Notes: a model not told the origin generated them from the letters alone. A stretch of DNA of 64,000 nucleotides from Candidatus Sulfotelmatobacter sp. (GCA_035504415.1 DATJRY010000003.1:99661-163660); one strand, 5' to 3'; positions 1-8,242 are shown, counted from the first letter of the stretch. Numbers and translations are program-made.

Positions 1-4
1 GCAG

Positions 5-1726
5 ATGGCCATCGACATGGTCAATGAGATGTTGAGATATAATGGGCAGCTGAACTACGATAAGCTTCCCAATGGCTCGACCACGTTCAACAGCAATTCA
101 GGGACATCGACGCTTCTGACCGTAGCAGGGTGCAACACTCACGGCTTGGAGGTTACATTCAATAATGATGTAGAGAATACGTGGCAATACCTTCCTATTC
201 CGGTGGCTGGAGCTACGGTCGCACTTGACAGCTGGGACTACGAGGATGGTATCGCCGCGCCGTTCATTCAGTGGGCGCCCGGCTGGAACCAGAAATTTCC
301 GACTTCCAGCGGTATTTCGTTCGCTGGTCTCACTACGACCATCAAGACGATAACGACCAACCCAGTACAAGCGCTACTGGCTAGTCCATATCTACGGAAT
401 CTCATTCTGGGAAGCGGTCTCGGGGGCGCATTTTCGACGGCGGCAGATGACTTGGAGACGCTGTCCAAGCTTGTCGCGGGGGTCGAGCAGATCAAGAAAG
501 GGGGCCTGCTGAACATTCTCTCGGGCGGATTCGATTTGGCCCAGGTCGCAGTACAGGCCGGCATTCTCCCGGAGACGCTCAACGGCGTTCCCATTGAGCA
601 GGCAGTCCAAAATTATGGGCAGGCGCTGCAATTTCTGAGTGGGCTCCCAGGCCTCTACGCTGCTTACGAAGAGGGAGGCGTTAACGGTGCAATCCTGGCG
701 GGGACCGAGACCGAAGGGATGCTGTTGGCCGCTGCACCAATGATTGCGGAGATCGCGCAGGATGGCCTGATACCGTTCTTGGATGGCACTGGTCTCGGGG
801 CGTCCCCTGCTGAACTTGCGGCGGTGAGCAGCACGTTCTTGCCTATTGCGGTGGGCGTGGCCTTGATAGTGCTCGTACTTGGCGGTAGTCACGACAATCC
901 TGCGGAGATGCCCGACAAGTACGATACAGCGCGGTACACAGAGTACATCGGCGAGCTTCAGGGGGATGCGTCCACCGCATACGGACCCGCTTATGACCCG
1001 ACAACAGACCCGGTGCAGTCGTTGCTAGGCGGCCTTCCGATGCTCCAGTACATCGAGGACTGGGTGAAGGCGAATCTTTCCTCGTCGAATTCCGAAATTG
1101 CGAACCTAGCGCAACAGCTCTATGGCGAGTACGGGGACACTGGAGACGGTCAACTTGCGTTCCAACACGATATTGCGAACGAGTCCGTCGTAGGCGGGAC
1201 GCTCTCAGGAACCTATGTGACGCTCCACGCAGATGCGGGGCAGGCGGTTGGGGAGATTCAGATGTTGGAGGAAGCGGTCCAGCCGGCACCGGAGCCGACG
1301 TACGGAGGACTCGAGTGGACGGCGTTCATGCTGCCGGATGGATCGACAGGATATTGGGCTCCGAACGGGGCTGGCGATTATTACTATTATGGACCCGATG
1401 GAACGTTGTATCTCGATCCCTATCCGGATGCGGTGCATTCCGGCGACCAAGGAAATGCCGTCGGCAACGTCGCGACGTATGATTTCCCTCCGTACAGCCC
1501 GTCATTGCCAGCGCCTGCCGAAGACTACGGCGGTCTCGATTGGACGGCGTTCACGCTCCAGAACGGAGGCGTCGGCTACTGGGCGCCGGACGGGTCCGGG
1601 GCGTACTATTATTTCGGCCCGGATGGCACTTTGTACCATGATCCATACGCGGGTGAGGTACAGCCCGCCGACCTGGACAACGCGGTGGGCAACGTTGCGA
1701 CGTATCAGTTCCCGACATCTCCGTGA
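5..1726 (+). CDS. Large unknown protein with two C-terminal Tyr/Trp/Gly-rich repeats, possibly 5'-truncated by the window edge
   Basis: I do not recognise this protein. At least 573 residues are visible. The first ATG lies 4 bases from the window edge, so the true start may be upstream. The N-terminal two thirds are Gly/Ala/Leu-rich, with a strongly hydrophobic stretch around residues 279-296 that could be a membrane helix. The C-terminus holds two similar units of about 65 residues (about 433-497 and 508-573), each with the pattern YGGL-[ED]-WTAF, GYWAP, YYY/YYF, GPDGTLY, NAVGNVATY. Such short aromatic/Gly repeats usually form beta-rich surface or binding modules, but that is inference. Base composition is clearly lower in G+C than the rest of the window (28 of the first 60 bases are G or C), which fits accessory or transferred DNA. 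It could be the C-terminal end of a secreted or self-processing toxin-like protein; nothing here proves that. Confidence 0.6.
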   Translation: MAIDMVNEMLRYNGQLNYDKLPNGSTTFNSNSGTSTLLTVAGCNTHGLEVTFNNDVENTWQYLPIPVAGATVALDSWDYEDGIAAPFIQWAPGWNQKFPTSSGISFAGLTTTIKTITTNPVQALLASPYLRNLILGSGLGGAFSTAADDLETLSKLVAGVEQIKKGGLLNILSGGFDLAQVAVQAGILPETLNGVPIEQAVQNYGQALQFLSGLPGLYAAYEEGGVNGAILAGTETEGMLLAAAPMIAEIAQDGLIPFLDGTGLGASPAELAAVSSTFLPIAVGVALIVLVLGGSHDNPAEMPDKYDTARYTEYIGELQGDASTAYGPAYDPTTDPVQSLLGGLPMLQYIEDWVKANLSSSNSEIANLAQQLYGEYGDTGDGQLAFQHDIANESVVGGTLSGTYVTLHADAGQAVGEIQMLEEAVQPAPEPTYGGLEWTAFMLPDGSTGYWAPNGAGDYYYYGPDGTLYLDPYPDAVHSGDQGNAVGNVATYDFPPYSPSLPAPAEDYGGLDWTAFTLQNGGVGYWAPDGSGAYYYFGPDGTLYHDPYAGEVQPADLDNAVGNVATYQFPTSP

Positions 1727-1774
1727 TTCCGGAGCACGAAGGCGTTGTGTGTCTGGCCGCTCGGTTCGCGCCCC

Positions 1775-2287
1775 ATGACTCATCGCGCCCGCACCCTCGC
1801 GTTGTGCGCGGCCGCCCTATCTACCTTGATCCTGACGCGACTCACGTACGGTCTCGAAACCTCATATTGGACGGACTTCGCGCGTTTCGATGTTGCGCTG
1901 ATCGTGACCGCTACCGCGGCGTCCGTTACTGTGCTCGGAGATCAAGGAGTCCGATGGCGGTCATGTTTGGCCGTACTCGGCATATCCACGTATCTGCAAG
2001 CTGCCGAGGCAGCAGTGATGGTGAGTTCGGGGGCACACTGTGGAACGGCAAGTGGCGACTTCACGTTCGGGCTCGTGTTGGGCAGCCTGGTACTTGCGGA
2101 AAACCCGCTCGTGTTGTTCCTCGCGCTGGGCATTGCCTACGTTCTAACGCGCTTCGTCCTGCCGAATCAAACGTTTTGGCCCCGAGTGGCCACCATCGCA
2201 GGAGCTCTAATAGGCGTCGGTGGGATATCGGCCGCCGCCTTTTGGGTGCGTATCAGTCTCCAAGGACATCACTGTTGGCAGTTCTGA
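1775..2287 (+). CDS. Small multi-pass membrane protein of unknown function
   Basis: A 170-residue hydrophobic protein starting at ATG 1775 (MTHRAR). An in-frame GTG at 1745 would add ten residues but gives a less typical N-terminus. Four to five membrane segments are apparent: one close to the N-terminus (LALCAAALSTLIL), then segments around VALIVTATAASV, CLAVLGIS, LVLFLALGIAYVL and a last one near GALIGVGGISAAAF. Charged residues are few and lie between the helices. No family motif was recognised. It sits 48 bases after the preceding repeat protein and 26 bases before the next gene on the same strand, so the three may be one transcript. Codon usage is less GC-biased than in the motility genes downstream. 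Confidence 0.55.
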   Translation: MTHRARTLALCAAALSTLILTRLTYGLETSYWTDFARFDVALIVTATAASVTVLGDQGVRWRSCLAVLGISTYLQAAEAAVMVSSGAHCGTASGDFTFGLVLGSLVLAENPLVLFLALGIAYVLTRFVLPNQTFWPRVATIAGALIGVGGISAAAFWVRISLQGHHCWQF

Positions 2288-2313
2288 GCAGCCACTCTAG
2301 GAGAAGGAAGGCC

Positions 2314-3141
2314 GTGAGAAAACGTCTCGACGTCGCGGACATCATTGAAGGCGTGTCGCGCGCGCTCGACAAGGCGCCCATCGCGTTGACTTGGGCATTC
2401 GGAAGCTCCAAGCAGCAGCAAGGCAGACACATCGACGTGATCGCAGTCGCAGAGGGACCGCCGCCGTCCGAGCTCCTCTTTGCGGAGGCGGGGTACGTTT
2501 TGCACGTAATGATTGAGACGCCCCGGTCTTTGCGCGCTGAATTGGAAGCGCCCCGGCGAGCGGTGACCATTCGGCGTCTTGCTTCGAGCTCGATTGCGTT
2601 CGATCATGACGGCATCCTGACCAAGGCGGTGCTTCGCGCGCGCGAGCTTCTCAATGAGCCGCCGCCACCGTCTGTGTTTCGCGCCGAACTCGAGTTGATC
2701 CGAGATGTGCGGGAGACTTTCGCGCGGTTACCCGTGGAGGCTGGGCCTACACGAGCGCTCGGGCGCGCGGTGCTGCTCGAACGGCTCATGGAGCTGACCC
2801 ACCTGCGCTGCGGGTGCTGGCCGGCGCATTTCGTGGATGCGATTGAGGCACTCAGCAATCGGGATCCTGAACTGGGCAAACTCCTTTCGGCTGCTACGCT
2901 CGACGATTCGGCTTTACGGTCGCTCATGCGGAAACTATTGGCAAATAAGCCACAGATCGCGAGCTGGCTGCTGCCGCCAGCCGCCCTTGCTCGATTGAGC
3001 CCGGAAGACGCGCAGCACATCCAACCATCTGATCTGCGTCGAATGACGAAATTGCAAGTGTTGACGATGAAGAGGGTGCATGGCAATGTTCTCGCGCCGC
3101 CAGCACGGGCGTACTTAGAGTCGACGATTGGCGCCCACTAG
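2314..3141 (+). CDS. Possible degenerate nucleotidyltransferase-fold protein
   Basis: The start is GTG 2314, chosen because a strong ribosome-binding site (aggagaaggaag) lies just upstream; the open frame extends further 5' without a plausible start. The product is 275 residues. Near residue 28 it reads AFGSSKQQQGRHIDVIAV, which resembles the GS...D-[IL]-D strand-turn-strand of minimal nucleotidyltransferases. Only one of the usual two acidic residues is present and the GS-to-acid spacing is unusual. The middle part is helical and Leu/Arg-rich, and the C-terminus is basic. It may be an inactive MNT/HEPN-type or regulatory nucleotidyltransferase; the match is weak. It ends the lower-GC left segment, and the next gene starts the motility operon 121 bases later. 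Confidence 0.45.
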   Translation: MRKRLDVADIIEGVSRALDKAPIALTWAFGSSKQQQGRHIDVIAVAEGPPPSELLFAEAGYVLHVMIETPRSLRAELEAPRRAVTIRRLASSSIAFDHDGILTKAVLRARELLNEPPPPSVFRAELELIRDVRETFARLPVEAGPTRALGRAVLLERLMELTHLRCGCWPAHFVDAIEALSNRDPELGKLLSAATLDDSALRSLMRKLLANKPQIASWLLPPAALARLSPEDAQHIQPSDLRRMTKLQVLTMKRVHGNVLAPPARAYLESTIGAH

Positions 3142-3262
3142 GTGGTCGACTAAGACAACCGAGGCTGCTGGCACGACGGATTCTGTGTTCCGGCCGAGGG
3201 ACGGCGGCGCCGGGCTCGTGCTATCGTTGGAAACGGACGATCTCTAAGGAAAGGAGGCCGCT

Positions 3263-3469
3263 GTGATCGCGCTTCGTAGGCTGAACAACCAAGCCATCAT
3301 GGTCAACCCGGATCTCATCGAGTCGCTGGAAGCGACCCCGGACACGGTCGTGACCCTGACCTCGGGCAACAAGCTCCTGGTGCGGGATTCGATGGAAGAG
3401 ATCCGCGAGAAGATCATCGAGTTCAAGCGGCGGATCCACGGGCCCGAGGGCGCGCCGACCGGGCGCTGA
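3263..3469 (+). CDS. flbD: FlbD/SwrD-family flagellar protein
   Basis: A 68-residue protein matching the small FlbD (SwrD) family found in front of motAB in Firmicutes, Thermotogae, spirochaetes and related flagellar clusters; in Bacillus, SwrD raises flagellar motor power. The family hallmarks are visible: the opening IALRRLNN, a NPDLIESLEATPDTVV stretch, and the TSGNKLLVRDS segment followed by EEI..KI. The start is GTG 3263, preceded by aaggagg at 3251-3257, one of the best ribosome-binding sites in the window. It heads the motility block and is followed by motA, the usual partner order. Identification rests on length, motifs and context, and is secure. Confidence 0.9.
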   Translation: MIALRRLNNQAIMVNPDLIESLEATPDTVVTLTSGNKLLVRDSMEEIREKIIEFKRRIHGPEGAPTGR

Positions 3470-3539
3470 GGTCACCGCAGGCTCGGCGCCTGCCTCGCCG
3501 AAGCGGAAGGCAAGCGGGCGTGGCCTCCGTCACACGGGC

Positions 3540-3567
3540 TCAATCCCGCACGCCGTAGGGCCGATAG
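3540..3567 (+). promoter_or_regulatory. Candidate sigma-28 (FliA-type) promoter for motA
   Basis: TCAA at 3540-3543 is followed after 16 bases by GCCGATAG at 3560-3567. The sigma-28 consensus is TAAA, about 15 bases, GCCGATAA. The -10 element differs at one position and the -35 at one. Transcription would start near 3574-3576, about 45 bases before the motA TTG. motAB are classic late, FliA-dependent genes, so the placement makes sense. The match is short and no FliA gene is in this window. Confidence 0.3.
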
Positions 3568-3606
3568 CTACCCTGAGAGCTCTCCCGTTTCCGGTTGCCC
3601 TATCGG
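3556..3606 (+). other. motA leader with two mutually exclusive helices
   Basis: TAGGGC (3556-3561) can pair with GCCCTA (3597-3602), and CCGATAG (3561-3567) can pair with CTATCGG (3600-3606). The two helices share bases 3561 and 3600-3602, so they cannot form together. The second overlaps the motA ribosome-binding site (ggaaagg, 3604-3610). This could affect motA translation, but part of the 5' arm is also the putative -10 box, so it may not all be transcribed. Confidence 0.3.
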
Positions 3607-3618
3607 AAAGGCTGTACC

Positions 3619-4452
3619 TTGGATTTCGCGACGATCTTAGGCCTCGTGCTCGCCATCGGCGGGCTCTTTCTGTCTGCCTGGATCGGGCAAGTCGACGGCC
3701 GCATCATCTTCGCGCGTTACGAGGCGTTCTTGCTGGTCTTCCTCGGCACGGTCGGCGCGACGCTGGTCTCGTTCCCCCTGCAGACGTTCTGGCGCGGCAT
3801 CACGCTGGGCTTCCGTACCGCCTTCACCGAGCCGATCTACCACGAGCGCGAAGTGATCGCGACGCTCGTCTCGTTCGCCGAGAAGGCGCGCCGCGAAGGG
3901 CTGCTGGCGCTCGAGAACGAGGCGGCCGCGCTCGAAGACGACTTCATGCGCAAGGGCATTCAGCTCGTCATCGACGGGCGCGACACCGACATCATCCGCA
4001 AGATCCTCGAGACCGAAGTCGCCTTCGTCCAGGAGCGCAACAGCAAGGCCGAAGCGGTCTTCATGACGATGGGCGGCTACTCGCCGACGCTGGGCATCAT
4101 CGGCACCGTGCTCGGTCTGATCGCGATGCTCAAGAGCCTGGGCTCGCTGAGCGGCTCGGGCAACGTCGCCGGCACGCTGGGCATCGCGACCGCGCAGGCG
4201 TTCGTCGCGACGTTCTTCGGCATCTCGCTGGCGAACTTGCTGTGGATCCCGATCGCCTCGAAGATCAAGGAGCGCGCCGGCCAGCAGCTGCTGCTGCGCG
4301 AGATCATGATCGAAGGCATCCTCTCGATCCAGGCCGGCGACAATCCGCGCCTGCTGGAGGAGAAGCTGCACGCCTTCCTCGATCCGGACGAGCGCGAGAC
4401 GGAGATCGAGGCCGGCGGCGGCGTCCCGGAGCCGGGACTGGCGGGCGCATAA
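3619..4452 (+). CDS. motA: Flagellar motor stator protein MotA
   Basis: MotA is the four-helix inner-membrane stator subunit that with MotB conducts ions to drive flagellar rotation. I chose TTG 3619 (reading DFATILG after the initiator), since MotA proteins normally begin with such a sequence and ggaaagg lies 8 bases upstream; a TTG at 3595 would add eight residues. The product is 277 residues. Two N-terminal membrane helices (ILGLVLAIGGLFLSAW; FLLVFLGTVGATLV), a long cytoplasmic loop rich in charged residues, and two C-terminal helices are visible. The helix-3 motif SPTLGIIGTVLGLI carries the Pro and small residues required in the stator channel. motB follows 3 bases after the stop. It is probably co-transcribed with flbD or from its own sigma-28-like promoter. 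Confidence 0.93.
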   Translation: MDFATILGLVLAIGGLFLSAWIGQVDGRIIFARYEAFLLVFLGTVGATLVSFPLQTFWRGITLGFRTAFTEPIYHEREVIATLVSFAEKARREGLLALENEAAALEDDFMRKGIQLVIDGRDTDIIRKILETEVAFVQERNSKAEAVFMTMGGYSPTLGIIGTVLGLIAMLKSLGSLSGSGNVAGTLGIATAQAFVATFFGISLANLLWIPIASKIKERAGQQLLLREIMIEGILSIQAGDNPRLLEEKLHAFLDPDERETEIEAGGGVPEPGLAGA

Positions 4453-4455
4453 CCT

Positions 4456-5208
4456 ATGGCGGCGACCGGAGGAGAGACCCGCTCGCGCCTCCGGCGCGCG
4501 CAGGGCGAATCCAAGATGGAAACCGCGGGGATGATGCGGTGGCTGCTCACGTACGCCGACATGATCACCCTGCTGCTCGCGCTGTTCATCATCTTGTTCG
4601 CGATCTCGACCATCTCGAGCGTGAAGTTCCAGCGGCTGGCGCGCCAGATCTCGGGCGGTTTCAACAGCACCGACGCGATCAACAACCCGCCCAACGGCGG
4701 CACGATCGGGAGCGACAAGGGCCAGACCGAAGAGGCCAACATGGCCGCGGTCAAGAGCCAGCTCGACCGCTACATCGCGCAGCGCAACCTGCAGTCCAAG
4801 GTGCAGACCCAGATCACCAAGCAAGGGCTGACCATCACGCTGCTGAGCGACAAGGCGTACTACGACTCCGGCTCGGCCGAGCTGCGACCGGAAACGAAGG
4901 CGCTGCTCGACGACGTCGCCGGCCAGATCCGCCACGTGCGCAACGACGTGCGGGTCGAAGGCAACACCGACGACGTGCCGATCGCCACCTCGATCTATCC
5001 GACCAACTGGGAGCTTTCCGCGGCCCGCGCGACGAACGTCACCCGCTACCTCGTCGAGCACGACAAGATTCCGCCAACCCGCCTCTCGTTCGCAGGCTAT
5101 GGCGAGTACCGGCCCAAGTATCCCAATGACACCGACGCACACCGCCAGCAGAATCGCCGCACGGACGTCGTGATCCTGAACGGCAACGAGGGGAATTCGA
5201 CCCCGTGA
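4456..5208 (+). CDS. motB: Flagellar motor stator protein MotB
   Basis: MotB pairs with MotA and anchors the stator to peptidoglycan. The 250-residue product has a short basic N-terminus and one membrane helix starting at WLLTYADMITLLLALF, in which Asp35 is the conserved ion-carrying residue. A periplasmic linker follows, then a C-terminal OmpA-like peptidoglycan-binding domain (about residues 120-245) with ITLLSDKAYYDSGSAEL, VEGNTDDVPI, WELSAARA and RRTDVVI. The ATG at 4456 is 3 bases after the motA stop. The stop overlaps the fliM start (GTGA), so translation is probably coupled. Nothing abnormal is seen; all expected elements are present. Confidence 0.94.
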   Translation: MAATGGETRSRLRRAQGESKMETAGMMRWLLTYADMITLLLALFIILFAISTISSVKFQRLARQISGGFNSTDAINNPPNGGTIGSDKGQTEEANMAAVKSQLDRYIAQRNLQSKVQTQITKQGLTITLLSDKAYYDSGSAELRPETKALLDDVAGQIRHVRNDVRVEGNTDDVPIATSIYPTNWELSAARATNVTRYLVEHDKIPPTRLSFAGYGEYRPKYPNDTDAHRQQNRRTDVVILNGNEGNSTP

Positions 5209-6191
5209 GCATGCTCTCGCAAGAAGAGATCGACGCGCTGGTCAATCAGCTGGCCGCCCCCGAACCGGGGACGCAGGCCAGCGATCTGCGCAAGGTCAAG
5301 TCGTTCGACTTCCGCTTCAACAAGCGGCTGGACAAGTTCTCGAACAACCAGCTGCAGACGCTGCGCACGCTGCACGACAACTTCACCCGGCTGCTCAACA
5401 ACTCGCTCTCGGTCTACCTGCGCACGCGGGTCGAGGCGACGATCGTCTCGCTTGAGCAGATCAGCTACGGCGACTTCATCGCCTCGATCGGCATTCCGTC
5501 GATCCTCTCGATCTACTCGATGGACCCGCTGCCGGGCTCGGGGATCGTCCAGGTCGACCTCAACCTGGTGTTCTCGATCATCGACCGGCTGCTGGGCGGC
5601 CCCGGCTGGTACCCGCAGAAGCTCCGCGACCTGACCGACATCGAGCGCACGCTGATGCAGCGCTTCATGGCCCGCATGCTCAACAGCTATCGCGAGTCGT
5701 GGAACTACCTGCTGACGCTCTCGCTGAAGATCGAAGCGCTCGACTCGAACCCACAGTTCATCCCGCGCATCATCCCGCTCGATCAGATCGTCGCCTTCGT
5801 CTCGTGTGAGCTCAAGGTCGGCGACATGGCCGGCGTGATGAACTTCTGCCTGCCGTACCTGGTGCTGCAGTCGATCGGGCCGCAGCTTTCCGACTTCCAG
5901 TGGTCGCCGACCGTCGTCGCCGGCCGCGGCGTCACCGAAGAAGACATCGCGCAGCTGGCCCGCAACGTCGAGCGCGCGCCGGTCGACGTCAAGGTCGAGC
6001 TGGGCCGCACCGTCGTCTCGCTGCGCGACCTGATCGCGCTGCAGCCCGGCGACCTGGTGCTGTTCGACAAGCCGGTCGATCAGCCGCTGGCCGTGACCGT
6101 CAACGAGCGCGAGAAGTTCAAGGTGTTCCCCGGCGTCAACCGCGACAAGCTCGCGGTGCGCGTCTCCCACATCGTCGAGAACGAGGAGTAG
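5205..6191 (+). CDS. fliM: Flagellar motor switch protein FliM
   Basis: FliM is the C-ring protein that binds phospho-CheY and reverses the motor. The N-terminus carries the CheY-docking peptide LSQEEIDAL. It is followed by the CheC-like middle domain (about residues 45-225; note FNKRLDKFS, GIPSILSIYSMDPLPGSG, FSIIDRLLGG) and a C-terminal FliN-like domain (about 245-320: VDVKVELGRTVVSLRDLIALQPGD). The length of 328 residues is usual. Start is GTG 5205, overlapping the motB stop by 4 bases; an ATG at 5211 would give MLSQEEIDAL, equally plausible. fliY follows after 2 bases. All domains look intact, so this should be a working switch component. Confidence 0.94.
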   Translation: MSMLSQEEIDALVNQLAAPEPGTQASDLRKVKSFDFRFNKRLDKFSNNQLQTLRTLHDNFTRLLNNSLSVYLRTRVEATIVSLEQISYGDFIASIGIPSILSIYSMDPLPGSGIVQVDLNLVFSIIDRLLGGPGWYPQKLRDLTDIERTLMQRFMARMLNSYRESWNYLLTLSLKIEALDSNPQFIPRIIPLDQIVAFVSCELKVGDMAGVMNFCLPYLVLQSIGPQLSDFQWSPTVVAGRGVTEEDIAQLARNVERAPVDVKVELGRTVVSLRDLIALQPGDLVLFDKPVDQPLAVTVNEREKFKVFPGVNRDKLAVRVSHIVENEE

Positions 6192-6193
6192 CG

Positions 6194-7087
6194 GTGTCCG
6201 ATACCTTGCGTCCCTTGGCCGACGCCATGTTCGCCTCCGCCGCCACAGTGTTCGGGACGCTCGCGGGGCGTAACGTCACCGCCGGACCGGCCCAGCAGAC
6301 CGAGAGCGAGTCCTCGATCCGCGTCGAGCCCGACGTCGTCGCGACCGTCACGCGCGTCCCCTCGGCCGACCTCGCGTTCGTCGCCCGGTACCCCAAGCGC
6401 GACCTCGCGCAGGTGGTCGAGCTGATGCTCGGCACCACCAGCGAAGGCGGCGAGCTCGACGCGATGCAGCTTTCGATCATCGCCGAGACGGTGGTCCAGG
6501 TTTCCAGCGCGATGGGCGAAGCGCTCTCGACCCTCGCTCGTGCCGACAGCAACGGCATCGAGTCCGCCGTCGCCGCCGATGCCGGCGCGTTCCCGGCGCC
6601 GCCGTTCGTGACGTACATGGCCGCGCTCGAGCTGGGTGACGGCTTCGTGACGGCCCTGACGCTCGATTTCGACGTGCTCGCGCAGCACCGCCTCGAGGCC
6701 GCGACGGCGCCCGCCGCGCCCGAGCCGGTCGCCGCCCCCGCTCCGCCGCCGGCCCGTCGCAGCGCGCCGGTCCAGGAAGGCCAGCCGGTCAGCTTCACCG
6801 CGATGGCGCCCACCCCGGTGCGCGCGCCCGCCCCGGGCCACGCCAACCTCGACCTGGTCCACGACGTGCCGCTGGAGATCTCGGCGGTGCTCGGCCAGAC
6901 CGAGCTCTCGCTGCGCGAGGTCGTCTCGATGCAGACTGGCAGCGTGTTCGAGCTCGACAAGCTCTCGACCGACCCGATCGATCTCTACGTCAACAGCATC
7001 TTGATCGCGCGGGGCGAGGTGGTCGTCGTCGACGACAAGTTCGCGGTCAAGATCAGCGAGCTCAACCCGGTCGTCGACAAGGTTTGA
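6194..7087 (+). CDS. fliY: Flagellar motor switch protein FliY/FliN (long form)
   Basis: This is a 297-residue FliN-type switch protein with a long N-terminal extension. The C-terminal 80 residues are a clear FliN/SpoA domain (DVPLEISAVLGQTELSLREV, DKLSTDPIDLYVN, GEVVVVDDKFAV). The N-terminal ~170 residues look CheC/CheX-related (DAMQLSIIAETVVQVSSAMG, VTALTLDFDV), as in FliY of Bacillus and Thermotoga; a Pro/Ala-rich linker (about 175-215) joins the halves. I do not see the full D/S-x3-E-x2-N phosphatase signature in the N-terminal part, so phosphatase activity is doubtful. Start is GTG 6194, right after the fliM stop; the open frame extends upstream inside fliM but has no reason to be used. 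Together with FliM it would form the C-ring. Confidence 0.88.
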   Translation: MSDTLRPLADAMFASAATVFGTLAGRNVTAGPAQQTESESSIRVEPDVVATVTRVPSADLAFVARYPKRDLAQVVELMLGTTSEGGELDAMQLSIIAETVVQVSSAMGEALSTLARADSNGIESAVAADAGAFPAPPFVTYMAALELGDGFVTALTLDFDVLAQHRLEAATAPAAPEPVAAPAPPPARRSAPVQEGQPVSFTAMAPTPVRAPAPGHANLDLVHDVPLEISAVLGQTELSLREVVSMQTGSVFELDKLSTDPIDLYVNSILIARGEVVVVDDKFAVKISELNPVVDKV

Positions 7088-7115
7088 CCGGCCTGCCGGC
7101 CGGAGGTGCGTTGAG

Positions 7116-7460
7116 ATGAGCGTCGCGCTCACCTACGTCTGGGCGCTCCTACTGGTCGCTCTGATGCTGCTCGCGCTGACCTACGGCGTCCGGCTGCTCA
7201 ACCGCGGCCGAATCGTGGCGGCCGCCGGGAAGCGCCTGGTAACGGTCGTCGAGTCGACCTATTTGGGGCAGCACGTGACCGTTCACGTCCTGAAGGTCGG
7301 CGACCGATACTACTTGGTGGGCGGAGGAACCGCCGGAGTGACCCACATCGCCGACGTCCCCCCGGACGCCGTCGAGCCCTATATCGAGTCGCAACGGAAG
7401 GCGCTCGGGGAGCAGCGGGATGCGCTGCTTCGTCTCATGCAGAGATTTCGCCGACCGTGA
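7116..7460 (+). CDS. fliO: Flagellar biosynthesis protein FliO
   Basis: A 114-residue protein with one N-terminal membrane helix (YVWALLLVALMLLALTYGV) and a cytoplasmic domain with the FliO pattern: RLVTVVESTYLGQHVTVHVLK followed by GDRYYLVGG. FliO helps assemble the FliP pentamer of the flagellar export gate. The ATG at 7116 follows ggaggtg. The position between the C-ring genes and fliP is the standard one, and the stop overlaps the fliP start (GTGA). FliO is poorly conserved in sequence, so context carries much of the call. Confidence 0.85.
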   Translation: MSVALTYVWALLLVALMLLALTYGVRLLNRGRIVAAAGKRLVTVVESTYLGQHVTVHVLKVGDRYYLVGGGTAGVTHIADVPPDAVEPYIESQRKALGEQRDALLRLMQRFRRP

Positions 7461-8242
7461 ACCGCCGTACGTTCCTGCTTCTTGGTAGTCTCGCCGCCGT
7501 CTTCGCGTTCTTCGCGCTGGCGATGCCGGCGTTCGCCCAATCGGCACCGACCGCGCCGACCGTCCCGATCCCGCGCATCAACCTGGGCGTGAGCCCCGCG
7601 ACCAAACCCTCGGACGTCGCGCTCTCGTTGCAGATCCTCTTGCTGCTCACGGTGCTGACGCTGGCGCCGACGATCCTGATCCTGATGACCTCGTTCACCC
7701 GGATCGTCGTCGTGCTCTCGTTCGTGCGCACCGCGATGGGGACCAACACCGTCCCCCCGACGCAGGTGCTGGTCGGCCTCTCGCTGCTGCTGACGTTCTT
7801 CGTGATGAACCCGGTCATCCAGGACATCAACAAGAACGCCCTGCAGCCGTACCTGGGCGGCAAGATATCGCAGACCCGAGCGCTCGACGAGGCGCAGGTG
7901 CCGCTGCGCGCGTTCATGTTCCGCCAAACGCGCGAGAAGGACATCGCGTTGTTCTACACGCTCTCGAAGGAGAAGACCCGGCCGGCCACCCAGAAGGACG
8001 TCCCGACCTACATCCTCGTCCCGGCGTTCGTCATCAGCGAGCTGAAGACGGCCTTCCAGATCGGCTTCGCGATCTACATCCCGTTCATCGTCATCGACAT
8101 GGTCGTCGCCTCGGTGCTGCTCTCGATGGGTATGATGATGATCCCGCCGGTCTTGATCTCGCTGCCGTTCAAGATCCTGATCTTCTTGCTGGTCGACGGT
8201 TGGAACCTCACCGTCCAGGCCCTCTTCGCGAGCTTCAAGTAG
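7457..8242 (+). CDS. fliP: Flagellar export gate protein FliP
   Basis: FliP forms the core of the type III flagellar export gate with FliQ and FliR. The 261-residue product has an N-terminal signal peptide (LLLGSLAAVFAFFALAMPAFA, cleavage likely after AFA), then the hallmark regions LLLLTVLTLAPTILILMTSFTRIVVVLSFVR and, near the C-terminus, FVISELKTAFQIGFAIYIPF and VLLSMGMMMIPPV. Start GTG 7457 overlaps fliO by 4 bases. fliQ begins 4 bases after the stop. All four expected membrane helices are present. Confidence 0.95.
   Translation: MNRRTFLLLGSLAAVFAFFALAMPAFAQSAPTAPTVPIPRINLGVSPATKPSDVALSLQILLLLTVLTLAPTILILMTSFTRIVVVLSFVRTAMGTNTVPPTQVLVGLSLLLTFFVMNPVIQDINKNALQPYLGGKISQTRALDEAQVPLRAFMFRQTREKDIALFYTLSKEKTRPATQKDVPTYILVPAFVISELKTAFQIGFAIYIPFIVIDMVVASVLLSMGMMMIPPVLISLPFKILIFLLVDGWNLTVQALFASFK

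Noticed and set aside
3470..3618. c-di-GMP (GEMM) riboswitch in the motA leader
   Set aside because: Short resemblances (ggaaggcaag, ccggttgcc) are present, but the conserved core and tetraloop/receptor arrangement could not be aligned. Left as an unnamed structured leader.
3595..3618. TTG 3595 as motA start
   Set aside because: It adds eight residues atypical for MotA; TTG 3619 has a better-placed ribosome-binding site and the normal N-terminus.
3637..5142. Long minus-strand open frame opposite motA/motB, and similar ones opposite fliM, flhA, cheA, gatA and others
   Set aside because: High GC keeps antisense frames open. They are Arg/Asp/Ala/Gly-rich without motifs and lie opposite well-identified genes.
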